Part shown: positions 11,001-23,398 of the stretch, one piece after another | Layout of the letters: every line of letters begins with the position of its first letter | Numbering within the stretch: the first letter of the stretch is position 1 | Source: Rhytidiadelphus loreus | Taxonomy: Eukaryota; Streptophyta; Bryopsida; Hypnales; Hylocomiaceae | Length of the DNA: 64,000 nucleotides | Assembly: GCA_947034895.1 (NCBI GenBank) | Contig: OX344763.1 | Coordinates: 38,749,025-38,813,024, forward strand | Reading direction: 5' to 3' | The notes under the pieces: model-generated | What the model saw: the letters and a program-made list of their open reading frames with translations, nothing else | The model's database searches: none | Told to the model about the DNA's origin: nothing | Translations under genes and position numbers: made by a program

Positions 11001-13292
11001 GTAGGGTGCCATTTGGGGTATACATACCTTAGATACCTTATATCTTGAAGTATAAGCATGTACTCCAACACTGACGCAAAGCTTTATCCTTATTCAATAG
11101 AGTAATTCTTGAACAATATTGTAGTTGGCTTATAAATACTTGGAAACCACCTTGCCAATGCTTATAAAATCTAAAGATTTGAGGCATTTTATTTTATATT
11201 TTGCACAAGAAATTAAATTGTGTCAATGCTCACACTTTTTTTGTAGTTCAAGATTTCTTCTAATTCCATATGGAACAAGGTGTATGTTGAGTTTCTATAG
11301 TTTTATTAACACATTGTGTCCATGTGACTACTTTGAGGTTAAAATAATATTTTTTGTGATTTTATATATCAATTGGAAAGACTATCAATTTTTAGAACTC
11401 TCTATTCATTTCTTTGAAATTATTGGAAGGTTGCAACATAATCATTTTAAATTTTATTAATTATTGGAAGGTTGTAGTATAATCATTTTAGATTGTAAGT
11501 ATAAGAATCTAATAAAGGAAGTTTCAAAGTAGATAAATAGGGAGTTATAGGGAGTTGTAGAGAGGTTTGTCCATAAATCACATCACCTTATTTTATCTCC
11601 CTTTTATCAACTATCTTATGTTATTAGCTAAAATTCTTATGATAGTTTAATTTTATTGAAAATAATGTTAGATGTTTGGTCACCCTATAGCTATTCTTAT
11701 TGCATCCATTAATTGAATCTTAAAGTTTGTTGAAAGTTTAGCAATATACTACTTTATTTTATTAAAAAATATAAGTTGTATAAAAATGAATTTTTCTACC
11801 ATTTGATAAAGGAAATCATAATAGATGGAATCAAAATCTTTTTTATTGAATTGTAATTTATAGAATTTCTTTTCTTCCATTGAAGGATTATATAAAAAAA
11901 AATTCCATCATCATAATCATCTCACTATGAACATACATCCAAATGAATTTTAAATAAAAAATTAAATTATGTCAGTGGCAATATACTTAAAAGGCTACAT
12001 AAGAATAGATGTCTACTAAATAGTAGTAATGATCCTTTCAAGATCCCCTTCACATAAGAAAGTTGAATCATGCAAATATCTTTTGTTAAGAGTTAAAACT
12101 TTATGGACAAATTCCTTGAAACATTTGTAGAATTGTACCATATAAAATTATTTGCAATGTATAATTTTCTTTCTCTTATACTAAAAGTGAATTCCCCCTT
12201 GCTTTATTCATTCAACCTTTGAAGTATAATTCACATCAATTCAATGATTCAATGATTCAATCAATTGCTCAAATTGTCTTTAGTCTCTACTTCAACGATT
12301 TTGAGTTCTTAAATTCTTACTCCACTTCCTTTCTTCAAAAATACAATATAAAATCCATAATCTTTGAGACAACTTTCACAAATCATCTTCTATTTAGTTG
12401 AAACAAACCAATGAATATAATTTAACCAAAAATAAATAAAAATTAAAGAATAAAATCATATTATTAAAACTAATACATTTATAAATTAGTGGACTCAATT
12501 CATAAACTTAACCTAATTTAGAATATTTTTTATTTAAATAAAATTCTGAATGTACTTCAAGTACTTTCCAATTTTGATGTATTATTATTTATTAAAATGA
12601 TCACTTTCAATGTATCTATAATTCATCAAAAAACACATAATTTTTTTTTAATTGAATCAAAATCAATAAAAGAACCAAATATATGATTTCATGGAAATTT
12701 TAGGAATGCTCGTACAAAATTCATAAAGAAAACAACATATGCAAATAAAGACCGTAAATTTCGAACTCCAAAATTTAGACACAATATTATTAGTTCGTAG
12801 TGCACTTCAATAATGTTGCCAATAGCACTTCTACGGGAGTAACAGTAGAATTAAATTCTCGTTTTATAGATTTAGTCCCAGTCTTCATTCCATTCCAAAG
12901 GAGGTTATCACCCATGTGTCAAACTTATGTAGATTCAAAATTTGTGTCAACAAAGTATTTTTCTGTCCCATAGTTCGTTTGTCATCATACGAACTCAAAA
13001 TTCTTCAAGGATTTCGAAACAGTGATAAAAATGAAACTAAAGGTCTTGAGGTCCAAACGGCTCCATAAACTCTTCTGATCAACGTTTTGTATAGAGAACT
13101 GTAATCCCTTCCCTGTCCTCAATTCATTGAAGGGACGTCACAGTAGATGTGGCGAAATATTGCCAGAAGAAAAAATACTGCTTCTACTGCGGTTAAAACT
13201 GTTGTTAATAGAGTTAAACACGGTCACGTCTTGAGGCATAAAATGACTAGGGAATTTCTTCTCATCTTAAAAGAGTTGGAACAGACTCAACG
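8017..13292. other. 5.3-kb AT-rich spacer, no gene recognised
   Basis: The first few hundred bases are presumably the TRAPPC4 3' UTR. The rest is very AT-rich, with frames of at most about 110 codons, none with recognisable motifs. The plus-strand frame at 13147-13416 lacks family features and overlaps the better minus-strand candidate at 13293-13508. No clear transposon ends were found. Confidence 0.5.
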
Positions 13293-13508
13293 TCAAATGG
13301 ACTCTGAGAGAAGAAGAGCTCGGAAAAATGGGAAAAAGCACATACTGAAAAGGGCAGCTACAATGGAAAAGACGCCGATGAACAAAGCAACAGCCAAGAA
13401 GAAGTCGTATTTGTAGAGCTGAGAGAGGTACAAAGTGATAAGGATGGATACAAGACAAGACAATGCAAGAACATATAGCAGGAGCACTGCTGCCTCCTTG
13501 ATGCCCAT
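13293..13508 (-). CDS. Possible small two-span membrane protein (71 aa), function unknown
   Basis: A 71-codon frame opens with ATG in an acceptable context (GGATATGGGC). It encodes a short polar N terminus, a hydrophobic segment at residues 6-29 (AAVLLLYVLALSCLVSILIT), a polar turn (SQLYKYD) and a second hydrophobic segment at about 35-62. Third-codon-position composition is mixed, unlike the AT-rich flanks, which favours real coding. A TTTGCAG 3' splice site sits just upstream on the same strand and could end a 5'-UTR intron. I do not recognise the family and compared it mentally without success to VMA21, OST4, DPM2/3 and ssSPT. It lies downstream of MAS2 in the same orientation. It may also be a chance hydrophobic frame. 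Confidence 0.38.
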   Translation of the reverse strand: MGIKEAAVLLLYVLALSCLVSILITLYLSQLYKYDFFLAVALFIGVFSIVAALFSMCFFPFFRALLLSESI

Positions 13509-14603
13509 ATCCTCTTTTCTTCCACTGCAAATGAAGGCAGTTAGCGCTTACCAACCGTCTGAAGTTTGACCACAGTAACCGCCAACCCTCCACATTTGTG
13601 CTGTCCAATGTTTCAGTCTATGACACCAGGTAATAAGCGGTTATTCTCGCCTAGACTAAAACATTTTGATACTCACAAAACGTCAACCGGTTCAGGTAAT
13701 AATAGGTCATTCTCGCCTGATCGCCGATGCGTAAAACTCACTATTCAGCAGAGGTGTCCTTTATCGACAAGATGATCCAACTCCCTGGATACCCTTGTTT
13801 TCAAGGAAGAAGACAACTCTAATATGAATATGAAACTAATTGCGCCAAGTTGCCTGGTCAATAGCGGGTCAAGGTACTTTGCATGGTGATATAGGTGGAG
13901 GTTCCAAGGGATACAAATAACCTCCACACTTTTGCAACCGAGACAGTGTAGCACCTCGGTATTGGTTAAATACAGAACGCTAAACATGGAATGTGAAATT
14001 GGAAGATTGAATGTACCAGCTGAAGCAGTAACCGTGATGGCCTTGTTTGCGTTTGTTGGTCGGTCTCTGCAATTCTCTCTAGAAGTGCAACAAGATCGTC
14101 AACCAGCAACGGTATGGCACAATTTGTTGGAGTCTACTTCATTACTTCCAAGTCTTGCATGTACCCTCACGACGTTGAATGTCCCGACTCTTAAACGACC
14201 TGACAAAAACAACTTTTCACCCCCTCAGCACAGGAAAAGAAGAGGGGTACAAGTAGAGTAGTACTCCTGTTATACACTATTTAACGATGCTGGCAAAACA
14301 TATGAATGCATGTGTCTGTGAAGACGATAAGAGTATGGGGAAAAAAATTCATCATGTCTGCGTATATTGCACAAAAAAACAGGTCTACACTCGAAGGCGT
14401 TCTCCTCTCAAGATACAAGCATTGATGGGTGGATTGTATCCCATCTTCATCAAATGGAAAACCCTCCATGAATAAGCTAAGTTGGCAAGTTAAAACTTGG
14501 TTTATGTTGAAATCAAACCAGTGTGCGTCAGATTACATCAAAATACCACGCCAGAAAGGTACTCTATCTTCACCTCTCAAGTCTAGCTTACCATAAGAAA
14601 CAA
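13509..14603. other. MAS2 downstream region, no supported gene
   Basis: Composition is less AT-rich than the general spacer. Several short frames exist on both strands, but none has a motif. Part is presumably the MAS2 3' UTR. Confidence 0.45.
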
Positions 14604-16139
14604 TCAAGCTGGAGCTTCGTCAGCTTTTGTCGTTCCAAAAGGGTCATGATTGGGAGCCACCTCTTCTCCAATATGCCGCTGCACAAGCCGCTGCAAATCG
14701 GACATCACCTTATGCTCCCGCTTCGATTTCTCCTCGTAATTGAACATAGCAAGTGCACGCTTATCCTCAGCACTGTACACCTGATTCTCCTTCCGAATAC
14801 GAATGGCATTCATTCTTTGATGGCGACTTCCACTCATGACGTACCCTAAATCCTCGAAATTCGAAATCTCGTCAGCTGAGAGCCCGACCTCTCCTCGTCG
14901 CGGAATACGTTTTCCTTGCTGCACGTACTGAGCAATGGCATCTCCTTCTCCGGGTCGCAATGCACCACCATAGCTAATGTGCCCCTCAGCCCTTGGTGCC
15001 GGTGCTGGTCCAATCATGACTTCGGTCTCGAGATCGGTACCCTTTCGTTGCGCCTCCAGCAACTCCTTGAATTTATACGCCTCTTCATCAAGCTCATTTG
15101 GATCTGCAATCCCGGAAATCAATTGCTCCTCTAACTCGGCTTCATCCGACTCCGAAGCCCCTGAAGAACTCTCCGCTGCTGGTGCTACAAGCCCTTCCTG
15201 AATTCGGATTGGCTCCACCTCTTCCTCAGAATCCTCGGAGCTCTTCGTCGTCGTCTTCGTTCTCGATTCTTTCGCTTTTCTGCTACTCGACCTTCGTCGC
15301 TCGTTACGCTTCACATCAGAGTCCTCGTCTTCACTGCTCTGATCGGAGCCTATTCTTTTAGAAGACTTCGACGTTCTTTTTCGTCTGACCTCATGGTCCG
15401 ACTCAATATCGTCCGATGAATCCTGCCGCTTGCGAGACCTCCGCTTACGCCTTCTCTTCCGATCCTCATCAGAGTCCTCATCCTCGTTCAATTCAACTCT
15501 CCTGTCGGGCTTCCTCTTCTTATGCCTCCTCTTCCTATCCACGTCCGAGTCGTCGTCACTTTCCTCAACCCTATCTTTCCGATGAGCTTTCCCCTTCTTC
15601 CTAACCACGTCCGAATCATCTTCACTTCGGTGCGACTTCTTTCCACTCCTTCTCTTTCCAGCTCGCTCCCGCTCTTCTTCACTCTCATCAACCCTACGCT
15701 TCGACCTCTTCTTGTGCTTCCGAGTTGGCTCCACCTGTTCTTCAGAGACCTCATCATTGTCACTCTCAGTCTTTCGGTCATGCGACCTCTTCCGATGCCT
15801 GCCGCGATCCTCTCCCCCCCTGTGTCGCCTCTCATCACTCTCCGTCTGTCTCAAGTCGTTCGGATTCCCATTCCTGACGGCCCCATTCTTGTCATCCTCC
15901 GACTCCTCTTCCTGACGGCGAGAATCAGTGCCACGGTACCGCGGCGGACTGGGAGTGACGTTCCAGATGGAATTCTTGTGCTGGCGACGCAGCTTCTCCC
16001 GTTTGATACGACGATACTCCACGGGCTCGAGCGTGCGACGGAGCTCCTCATCGCTGTCGGAGGGCTCGTGGTAATCCGAGCGCACGGCGACGGAACGTAA
16101 GAGGCCGCGGCTGCTGTGACCATACCTGTCTCGCTCCAT
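14604..16139 (-). CDS. MAS2: NKAP/SynMuv-family nuclear protein, MAS2 homologue
   Basis: Single-exon frame of 511 codons from ATG at 16139. Residues 1-60 are the conserved N terminus ([15 protein letters not shown].., then a segment with [11 protein letters not shown]). Residues of about 65-330 are an Arg/Lys-Asp/Glu-Ser region with repeated SDDDSD-(R/K)KRR units, disordered and SR-like, suited to nuclear RNA-protein contacts. The C-terminal domain (about 340-511) carries the NKAP core: [40 protein letters not shown] (from residue 375), [30 protein letters not shown] and [18 protein letters not shown]. Animal NKAP works in splicing and transcriptional repression; Arabidopsis MAS2 is implicated in 45S rDNA silencing and interacts with splicing and ribosome-biogenesis factors. 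The region antisense to the SR-like part produces several long shadow frames. The assignment to the family is secure. Confidence 0.95.
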   Translation of the reverse strand: MERDRYGHSSRGLLRSVAVRSDYHEPSDSDEELRRTLEPVEYRRIKREKLRRQHKNSIWNVTPSPPRYRGTDSRRQEEESEDDKNGAVRNGNPNDLRQTESDERRHRGGEDRGRHRKRSHDRKTESDNDEVSEEQVEPTRKHKKRSKRRVDESEEERERAGKRRSGKKSHRSEDDSDVVRKKGKAHRKDRVEESDDDSDVDRKRRHKKRKPDRRVELNEDEDSDEDRKRRRKRRSRKRQDSSDDIESDHEVRRKRTSKSSKRIGSDQSSEDEDSDVKRNERRRSSSRKAKESRTKTTTKSSEDSEEEVEPIRIQEGLVAPAAESSSGASESDEAELEEQLISGIADPNELDEEAYKFKELLEAQRKGTDLETEVMIGPAPAPRAEGHISYGGALRPGEGDAIAQYVQQGKRIPRRGEVGLSADEISNFEDLGYVMSGSRHQRMNAIRIRKENQVYSAEDKRALAMFNYEEKSKREHKVMSDLQRLVQRHIGEEVAPNHDPFGTTKADEAPA

Positions 16140-16201
16140 GGCTATGACGGTCTCCCACTCGCGCTCTGCAACCCTCGGCTTACACCATGGCCACGAGAAA
16201 C

Positions 16202-16210
16202 AAACCCTAA
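16202..16210 (-). promoter_or_regulatory. telo-box-like motif upstream of MAS2
   Basis: AAACCCTAA lies about 63 bp upstream of the MAS2 start codon. Such telo boxes are frequent near the transcription start of plant genes for ribosome biogenesis and growth. It is a nine-base match, so chance is possible. Confidence 0.35.
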
Positions 16211-16608
16211 TTCCTGAATTGCCTGCAAAAAATTTGGTGTTGCGGAGTGTTGATGTGAAGTGTGCGAATGAGTACGGAAACTATTTCATCCATGACCATT
16301 GATGAACTGAAACGCGTTGACGGTCAGTGGATGTTTCTGTATTCATCCAATAGTAAGTTCATCCAAATTGCACTTAAAATAACGAAAACGCCCATTCTTT
16401 CTTCCCCAAATAGTTGGATGATTGAAATGAAGATGTTTAATTGTAAAAATGTCACCTTCCTCAAGACAAAACCAATCCAAATTGTCTCATAATTTTTTGA
16501 CACTTACACAATATTCCATGAATTTTCAAAGTTGAGCAATGCAATATGGGATGAACTTACAAATTCATCTTGCCCCTAAATGTCTGAAGAGTGTTTTGAA
16601 GGGGGGCT

Positions 16609-17538
16609 TTAATCTCCAAAGGACCATGACTATGTTTTCACCAAAAACACTCTAAAATTGTCATTTCTAGTACAAGTGTACAATTTTGGAATAAAAACAT
16701 TTTTAGACATATGTAACTGTAGGATCTTGTAGTATGCTGACATGAGAACTCGTGGAAAAAATTTCAAAAATTTCCACAACGTAGATTGCAAGATTGAGCT
16801 TTTGAATACATAGAAATCCTTTGGGGGATCCTACGAAAAACCAGGCAACTGCACTTCACAAGTTCACATTTGTATGAAAAAATGTCCAAAATGGTGGTGC
16901 TTCTTTGGATTCATTCTTCAATTCAAGTTAAGTACATGCTTGAAAATTTTCAAATCATTTGGAATTCTACAATACAACATATAGGAAAAAAATAGTAATT
17001 AGAAAGAAGTAGAAAATGATTCAAAATCCAAATTGTTAAAAATTTATTTATGGAATTGAAAAATACCAATCTCAATGTTTGAAATGTTCTAATAAAAAAT
17101 ATACATCCTATGCTTTTATTTTTTTCCAAAAATATTGAAAATTGAGTAAGATAAAGGACTTTAAAGTTTATTTTAGAATAGAGAATTGATAATTGCCTGC
17201 AAACTAAAACTCCTCATAACTTTTGACTCATTGATCAAAATGGAATGATTCAAAGCTTTCCACATAATTATAATTCTAAAAAACTAGTTTCTAATTTTTG
17301 TTTTTGAAAAAAGTGATTTTTTTTATCTGCATGGACTACCCATTTACGAAAAAAGTAACATATTAGGCCATAACTTTTGACTCATATTTCCAAATGTTAA
17401 GAAATTTAGTGTATATGAAAGATATTCCTCATCCCCACTTTCTACTAAAATTTCAACCTAGAATATGGAAATCTCCAGTGACAGGCACCCAAAATTTCTA
17501 TGTTGCCAAAAAATGCATGTTGAACCTTTAGGGGTTAA
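16609..17538. mobile_element. TTAA-bounded 0.93-kb element, copy A
   Basis: Left end TTAATCTCCAAAGGACCATG and right end CCTTTAGGGGTTAA are inverted relative to each other and share the core (C)CCCTAAAGG. The interior matches copies B (30022), C (55158) and, more loosely, E (57888). Shared blocks include AAAATTGTCATTTCTAGTAC, GGATCTTGTAGTA, ACTGCACTTCACAAG, ATAACTTTTGACTCAT and CTTTAGGGGTTAA. No protein frame is seen, so the element is non-autonomous. TTAA at both ends could be the target duplication. Confidence 0.8.
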
Positions 17539-18409
17539 TCAATTTTGGATTCACAATTGCAATTTTTTTGATCTTATGGTTTAAATTTTGCACATAGATG
17601 CACACATTGATTGTTTTGGATGCAAGACAAATTTTATAAAATTTAAATACATGGTTACAAAGTTATGTCCAATTTAGTCTATTGGTATTTGTTGAAGAAT
17701 ATATTTTTATGTTTGAATTTTATTTCTTTAATTTTTTCAAATAAAAAAAATTTAAAAGCAAGTCATTAACTTGAAAAAGTTATAAGACATATAAATTTTC
17801 CTAGAATTTTTTTGAAAGGTGAAATATGCATGTGCAAAGTGATGAACAAAAATTTGTCACAAAGTTTCAAGGTATATATCTTACTATTAGTGAGTTTCTC
17901 ATTTTAATATTCTAGTACAATAGACTTTAGTGAGTTAGCTACACGATGTTTTGGTTTGATTAAGAAAATTAATCAAAATATAATATTTTTTTAGTTGATT
18001 GGGTTGAGACCAAAAACACATTTTACTTCATAATTTTACAATTGCATAGTCAAACTAGGCACATACTTATGTACTTGAAAGCTAATAACATGACACACAT
18101 TGATTTTTCTTACAAATAATTTTAAGAACGTTTCTTTCACCTTACTTGCTTCCTTGAAAAATGCAAAAGCCCAATTTTGACTTTCCAATCCTTTAGGGGC
18201 TAGAAAAACATCAATCATATAGATTTTTATTTGGGACAAAGTTGGTTACCTAGTCTATATCTCCAAATTTTGATCATATAATTTTTTTGGCAATGGTATT
18301 CTCTAGTGTTTATGTCTTTTTATACAATATGTGTGTCAATTAATTAATTCACTATAATTAATTAATTAATTATATTTGTGGAATACATTTTGTACCCATT
18401 TCCATACTT
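17539..18409. other. AT-rich spacer, no gene seen
   Basis: No defined element or coding frame was recognised. Confidence 0.5.
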
Positions 18410-18519
18410 ATATTTTTGGGAAGTTTCTATCCTCACTTCTATCACTATAATCAATATGGGATATTGGAACCGTATCAATATCTACATATGTATGTTGTAC
18501 CATACTAATATATCATATG

Positions 18520-18553
<34 letters not shown>

Positions 18554-18765
18554 TGTATTTATATATATTTATATATCATATACCACATATGCATACATAT
18601 TTTGTATATCATATTCCATAAATATTGTATTCATTGTATCATATCCATATCGTAAACTGTAACTTTGCTTATTGGCTAAGATTGTCTGTTTGATGATGCA
18701 ATCAACGACTACTAATTTTTCCTCTTCCTATTGATTGAAGACATTGGAGGAAGGGGCACAATTTT
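18410..18765 (+). repeat. Interspersed repeat, left copy of an inverted pair
   Basis: The segment AATATGGGATATTGG through GTAT-rich sequence to TTGGCTAAGATTGTCTG, GCAATCAAC and GGAGGAAGG is found in inverted orientation at about 26560-26885 (there TCCCATATTGATT, GTAT-rich core, GATCTTAGCCAT, GTTGATTGGCC, CCTTCCCTCC). A (TA)n tract fills 18521-18549. The pair probably represents two insertions of one GTAT-rich family rather than ends of one element. Confidence 0.6.
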
Positions 18766-19573
18766 CTATCATCTACACAATGGTTCATGTTTTTTTAATC
18801 CAAGGGTGTACTAATGGTCCTAGAATGTGAGTTCATCCTTTTGCCACAATGTGTGTGTGACTAACTCTTTTGAGGTGACAGATGACAAACCATGTCAAAA
18901 GATATTAAAAACACATATGATTAACAAGAAAAGTACACGTGTCAATTTTTCATTGGTTGTAAAAAATTTATACAATTTCTAAAAAAGGTATACTACCCAT
19001 TTTCCCATTGACTGTAAAACTTTTACATTCAATCCTAAATCCTAATCTCTTCAACAATTTTTTCTTCAATCTCATATCTCCTTGTCCTTCTTTGTCCCCT
19101 TCTAGCTCCTAAAATTGTTTGCAAATAAAGAAAAAGCATTCAAAAATATAGAAATAGGTGAATTAGAAAGCTTTAATTAACAACAAAAATAACAAAGATC
19201 ACCAAATAATAATTATATAGCTATCATAAAATTTGACTATTTAAAATTTCAAACAACCTCTAATACAAAATTCCTTACTCAAAATTCACAAGCATTCACG
19301 AGCATTCCATTCCACCGCAATCCAAAACATCAGCACCTTCACAAATCAAGATACAAATTGCCAAACTTTATTGACTCTCTCAATTCACCTCCACACACTA
19401 TACACAGTGCTACAAATTGACTAATCAGATATTGCATTGCAAAATCCTCCTCTACATACATCAAGCTAGTCGACTACCTTTGAAAATAATATCAAGCAAA
19501 ATACAAAACAACTGAAGCAAATACAGTTGCATCTACAAAAGCAAATAACAATTGAAGATTTACAAAAATTCTT

Positions 19574-19808
19574 TACTACAAGAGAAAGGGGTGTTTTAAG
19601 TGAGTTTTTAAGTATAATCCTAGAGATAAGATTATAAGTAATGACCTTTATGGAGATTTTCAGTAAAATTTTACTAAAAATACATGTAAAATTTCATTTA
19701 AATTTTACTAAAAATTTTACTAAAAATCTCCATAAAGGTCATTACTTATAATCTTATCTCTAGGATTATACTTAAAAACTCACTCAAAACACCCCTTTTC
19801 TTGTAGTG
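19574..19808. mobile_element. CACTA-type MITE with TSD CTT
   Basis: The 235-bp element begins TACTACAAGAGAAAGGGG and ends CCCCTTTTCTTGTAGTG, an almost perfect CACTACAAGA-type inverted terminal repeat with the first base altered on the left. The arms pair over about 110 bp (GGATTATACTTAAAAACTCAC and its complement), leaving a short AT-rich centre. CTT at 19571-19573 and again at 19809-19811 is a 3-bp target duplication, as expected for CACTA (CMC) transposons. No coding sequence. Confidence 0.92.
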
Positions 19809-20055
19809 CTTGAGGCACTTTGTGTCATCTTTGGTCCACTTTCTGTATTTTGCTTTGTTTCCTTCCATAGAGAGCTTAGTTGTGTTGCATAATAAGAAAA
19901 AAAAAATCAATAATCTATGCAAGAATGCTTACTTGAAAAAGATCATGCAAGGAAGTCAAAAGATTAGGAAGGAAGCCTCTTCTCAAGACAATTATTTTCT
20001 CGGGGGTGCACTTAGTTCTACTATAATAAACCATGTGCAAACAAGTGGTTTTTAA

Positions 20056-20536
20056 TAAACTATAATTTCAACCTAAAATTTTGACCATTGTTTAATAATG
20101 ACTATAGGTTTCTATTGCCAAAATTTCCAACTCAAATAAAATATGAAATGATTTCTAGAAGAAGTTGAAAATGAACTAAAATGACATGTTTTTCAATTCA
20201 AATAATTATAGAGAATACATTTAGATGACCATTGAGTCAATATTCAACTCAAAATGAGCTTTCAATAATGAGTTATTTTTAGGAATTTTTTGTTCATTTT
20301 TTAGACAATTTTTTCTTATATAATATAGGGGTGTGAAAGTTATTTTTCAGTTCTACAGTGTATCTTTTTCCTTCAAAAATTTGTAACTAATTATTATTAA
20401 AAAATAAAAATATCAATAATTCAAAACATAAACTTTCACAGTAGGAAAGTCTATTCAAATTTTGTTAATTTTGTTTTATTTGAAATCCAAAAAGTATATA
20501 GGGGGTCCAAAGTTTTGTTCGCACATGGTTTCTAAT
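20056..20536 (+). repeat. Interspersed ~480-bp repeat H, copy 1
   Basis: Sequence from TAAACTATAATTTCAACCTA through TTTCTATTGCCAAAAT, TTCTTATATAATATAGGGGTG and ACAGTGTATCTTTTT to the GGGGGTCCAAA region is repeated at 47203-47670 in the same orientation. No terminal inverted repeats were found and no frame is open. It may be an LTR or solo-LTR remnant, but this is not shown. A C homopolymer (20561-20573) follows. Confidence 0.7.
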
Positions 20537-21182
20537 GGACACTCTAAGTGCCCCCCCCCCCAAGATTATTTTGCTCGCACATAGGCAACATTGCACAATG
20601 AGCTAGTCTACCATCAACGTTTCATAGTCACCTGGACACGAACTGCCACCTTCTCTCTTCCATTTGGCTTTCTTCAATACTCACATCTCATTTTAGTTTT
20701 AGTTTTTTTGTGCAATTCATGTTGATGGCATGGGAAGGAGGACTGAAATTTTTTTAAACACATCAAAGGCTTTAGATTTTTCCAAGGAGGGGAAATTGGA
20801 GGAACAAGACTTACTTCCATCTTTTCAAGGGATAGTGTTTTACGAGATTCATGTGCATGCATACAATTTTTTTTCCCACTAGCATTAAGAAAATAACTAG
20901 AAAAAAAAAACATTTGCAATGGTGGAAATCAATGTTGTTTCACTATAGATACCTCCCTAACATATTCGATCACCAATATGATGTTGGTTTGCCTTCTCCA
21001 ATTCATTTGCTTGTTGAGTTTTCAACTTTTGATACTTTTGCGTCTTTTTGCTAAGTAACCTTTGTAGATCTCTAAGAACCCTTAGTATTTATGACAATAT
21101 TTTTGCATGCATTTTAGAAATAGTTTAAGAATAATAAATTATAGTTTCAACTTTAGGTCAAAACTAATTTAACCAATATTTG

Positions 21183-21440
21183 GTGTTATATATATATACA
21201 CACATATACACATACATACATATATATATTTGTGTGTTAAATGAATATGGTGTGCACTCACTAGGTGTAAAGAGACAAGTAGACACAACTTGATTATGGA
21301 ATTTTGAAGCCTCATGACTAAAGCTATGAAATGAAACCATGACTTGGTCATAGAATCATGAGGCTACATGCCTACGGTCATGAAATGAAGCCACATGAGT
21401 GAATAATTTGCATGTCCCTTCACCCACAATTGCATTATTT
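21183..21440 (+). repeat. Interspersed repeat J, copy 1
   Basis: The block starting in a TATATATA/ACACATA tract and running through AGCCTCATGACTAAAGCTATG, CATGACTTGGTCATAGAATC and CATGTCCCTTCACCC recurs inverted at 31262-31505 (GTGAAGGGACA, CTCATAGCTTTAGTGACG, TTTGGTCTCATGACTCC). Non-coding. Confidence 0.6.
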
Positions 21441-21978
21441 TAACTATGACTTGTTCCTTTCTGCCACTACCATTGATGCCCATTGAAAAGTGAAGGTTCA
21501 TCTTCCCGATTTATTACTTGATGGCAAAAAGAGAGTTTCATTGTTCAATTTTGGAGATTGATGATGGAGAATTCAAAGTTTTTAAATCACCTAATTTTTT
21601 TAGGCCTTGGATAATGACTTCTCTGAGAGAATAATAAATCCCTAAGCTACTCTCATATATAGAGATTCAATGTAATAAGAAAATGCAAGGATTGTGATGT
21701 AATTGGTACACACGATGACCTTTAGGTTTGACCATTGGAGCATGTAATCGCATCTCAACAAAATAAATGCAAAAAATCACATTCATAGGTATTTGCAAAA
21801 TGAAGTTCAAAAAAATAATTGTAGGCTCCTCTTTTGAAGGTTAAAAATATCTAAATTTAAGTTGGCATAAAAGTCTTGGCAATTGTGAATTCATTTGCTA
21901 GATTTTAAAGGTGTATATTGACCAATAGAATAGGGGCCCAATCATTGCCTCAAAAGCCTTTCACTCTCAATTTTTTTT

Positions 21979-23398
21979 TAACCCCTAAAAGACCCATTAG
22001 ATGAGATTTGGAGGCTGGAGGGTTGTTTTAGGCTTGTTCCACCTCCGTTCCCCTAGGCCTCATTGAATTTTTGAAAAAAAAATTCAAAAATTCAAAATAA
22101 AAACATAAAAATTTAGAATTCTTAAAATGAAAAACAAAGTGTTTTTTGTTTTGTTTTGTTTTTGAAAAAAAGTGACGTGGCAGTCACTGTACCACGTTAG
22201 CACAACTCGCGAATTGCAGTTTTGGTCGGTTTCGGTTTCGATTGGGAACTCACAACCCTCCAAAGTAGGAAAAAAACATCGAATGATTGTCCCTTATGAG
22301 GACAAATGGGACTTAGATAAGTACCTACAGGCTAAATTTTTGCCATGATTTTTTGAATCTTTTAATGAAGATACGAAAACTAATAAGCTTCATGGGAATA
22401 TATATTTTTTCAATTGATGCCCCAAAACAAAAGTTATGCCCAGATAAGCTCAAAACAAAGGAGATGGGGCAGAAAAAAGAATTTTGAAAATTTGAATTGT
22501 TTTTCTCATGAATTATATTTTTGTCTACATAGAAATCTATGATACATTCCATTTGGATTTGTGATGAGAAAGTTATGGACAATCTTGTTTTTCAGGCAAT
22601 TAGAGCACCTTCTTCAAAAAATAATTTAAAGGATTCATTTTTAATGTAATTATTACAATTTTTCAGAAAAAAGAAGTTCCACATGATTTAATTTGCTTCC
22701 TAAAACAATCTCACCATAGGAATTAGTGTGTTTTAATTCCATTTTAGAGATATTCATAATTTAGATTTTCCTTCTATTTCATACCTTCTTCTACCTAATA
22801 ATTTTTTAACCTTTAAACGTCAAGGAGGATGTTAGGCATCCATTGGATGACAAGGGAATCCTTGTAGTAGGATAGAAGTGCAACTATTCATTCTTGAAAT
22901 TTTGTTGTAAAAATGGAAGGTCTTCTACAGTAGTTTGACTTCCAATGAGTGTTTTTGCTATATCTAAAGCTAGTAATTGAAAAGGGATGATTTCCAAAAT
23001 CACACCTTCATCTTTTAAGGTTTAAAGAATAAAAATTAAGTTTTTTTGAATTTTTCTTTATTCCCTACACTCTCAATTCCATTCCCCACAATGAAGATTT
23101 AAAGCTCAAAACTCTATAGTGCAAAAAATTTAATTTAAGAAGGTTCAAAGTCAAATAATCTAGTCTCACAATGTACTGAAAAACTTGTTTTTTTCACTTT
23201 AAATGCATATTTCTTGCAATCTTGCGGTCAAAATTTCTGAAATTTTTTCTACACATTCACATACTAATTATTAATAAGAGCCTACAGTTAGATGTGCAAA
23301 AAAATCAATTTTCAATTTTTTCTACTCTTTATTATAGAAATGGCAGTTTTGAGTATTTTTTTGCAGAAAAAAGACTGTGATCCTTTAGGGGGTATATT
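21979..23398. mobile_element. TTAA-family element, copy G, inverted and interrupted by F4
   Basis: TTAACCCCTAAAAGACCC opens the element and GTGATCCTTTAGGGGG closes it. The right part (TAGAAATGGCAGTTTTGAG, then GACTGTGATCCTTTAGG) is the reverse complement of the left part of copies A-C, so this copy lies in the opposite orientation. Close to its left end it is split by element F4 (21995-22285). Without F4 it would measure about 1.1 kb. The right end reads GGGGGTATA rather than TTAA, so the boundary has decayed. Confidence 0.6.
21995..22285. mobile_element. CATTAGATGAGATTT-family MITE, copy F4
   Basis: Left end CATTAGATGAGATTTGG with the family sub-terminal GGAGGGTTGTTTTAGGCTTG; right end CAACCCTCC..CATCGAATG is a decayed inverse. 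The AT-rich centre is followed by a stem-loop TGACGTGGCAGTCAC..TACCACGTTAG, the family's ACGT-core hairpin. The element is nested in the TTAA element G. Confidence 0.7.

Noticed and set aside
13147..13416. 89-codon basic plus-strand frame
   Set aside because: Overlaps the minus-strand membrane-protein candidate, lacks any family feature and has weaker coding character.
15522..16100. 192-codon plus-strand frame opposite MAS2
   Set aside because: Antisense shadow of the Arg/Ser/Asp-rich MAS2 region; its composition mirrors that low-complexity stretch.
18378..18662. Tyr/Ile-rich frame
   Set aside because: Translation of the TA/GTAT microsatellite region.
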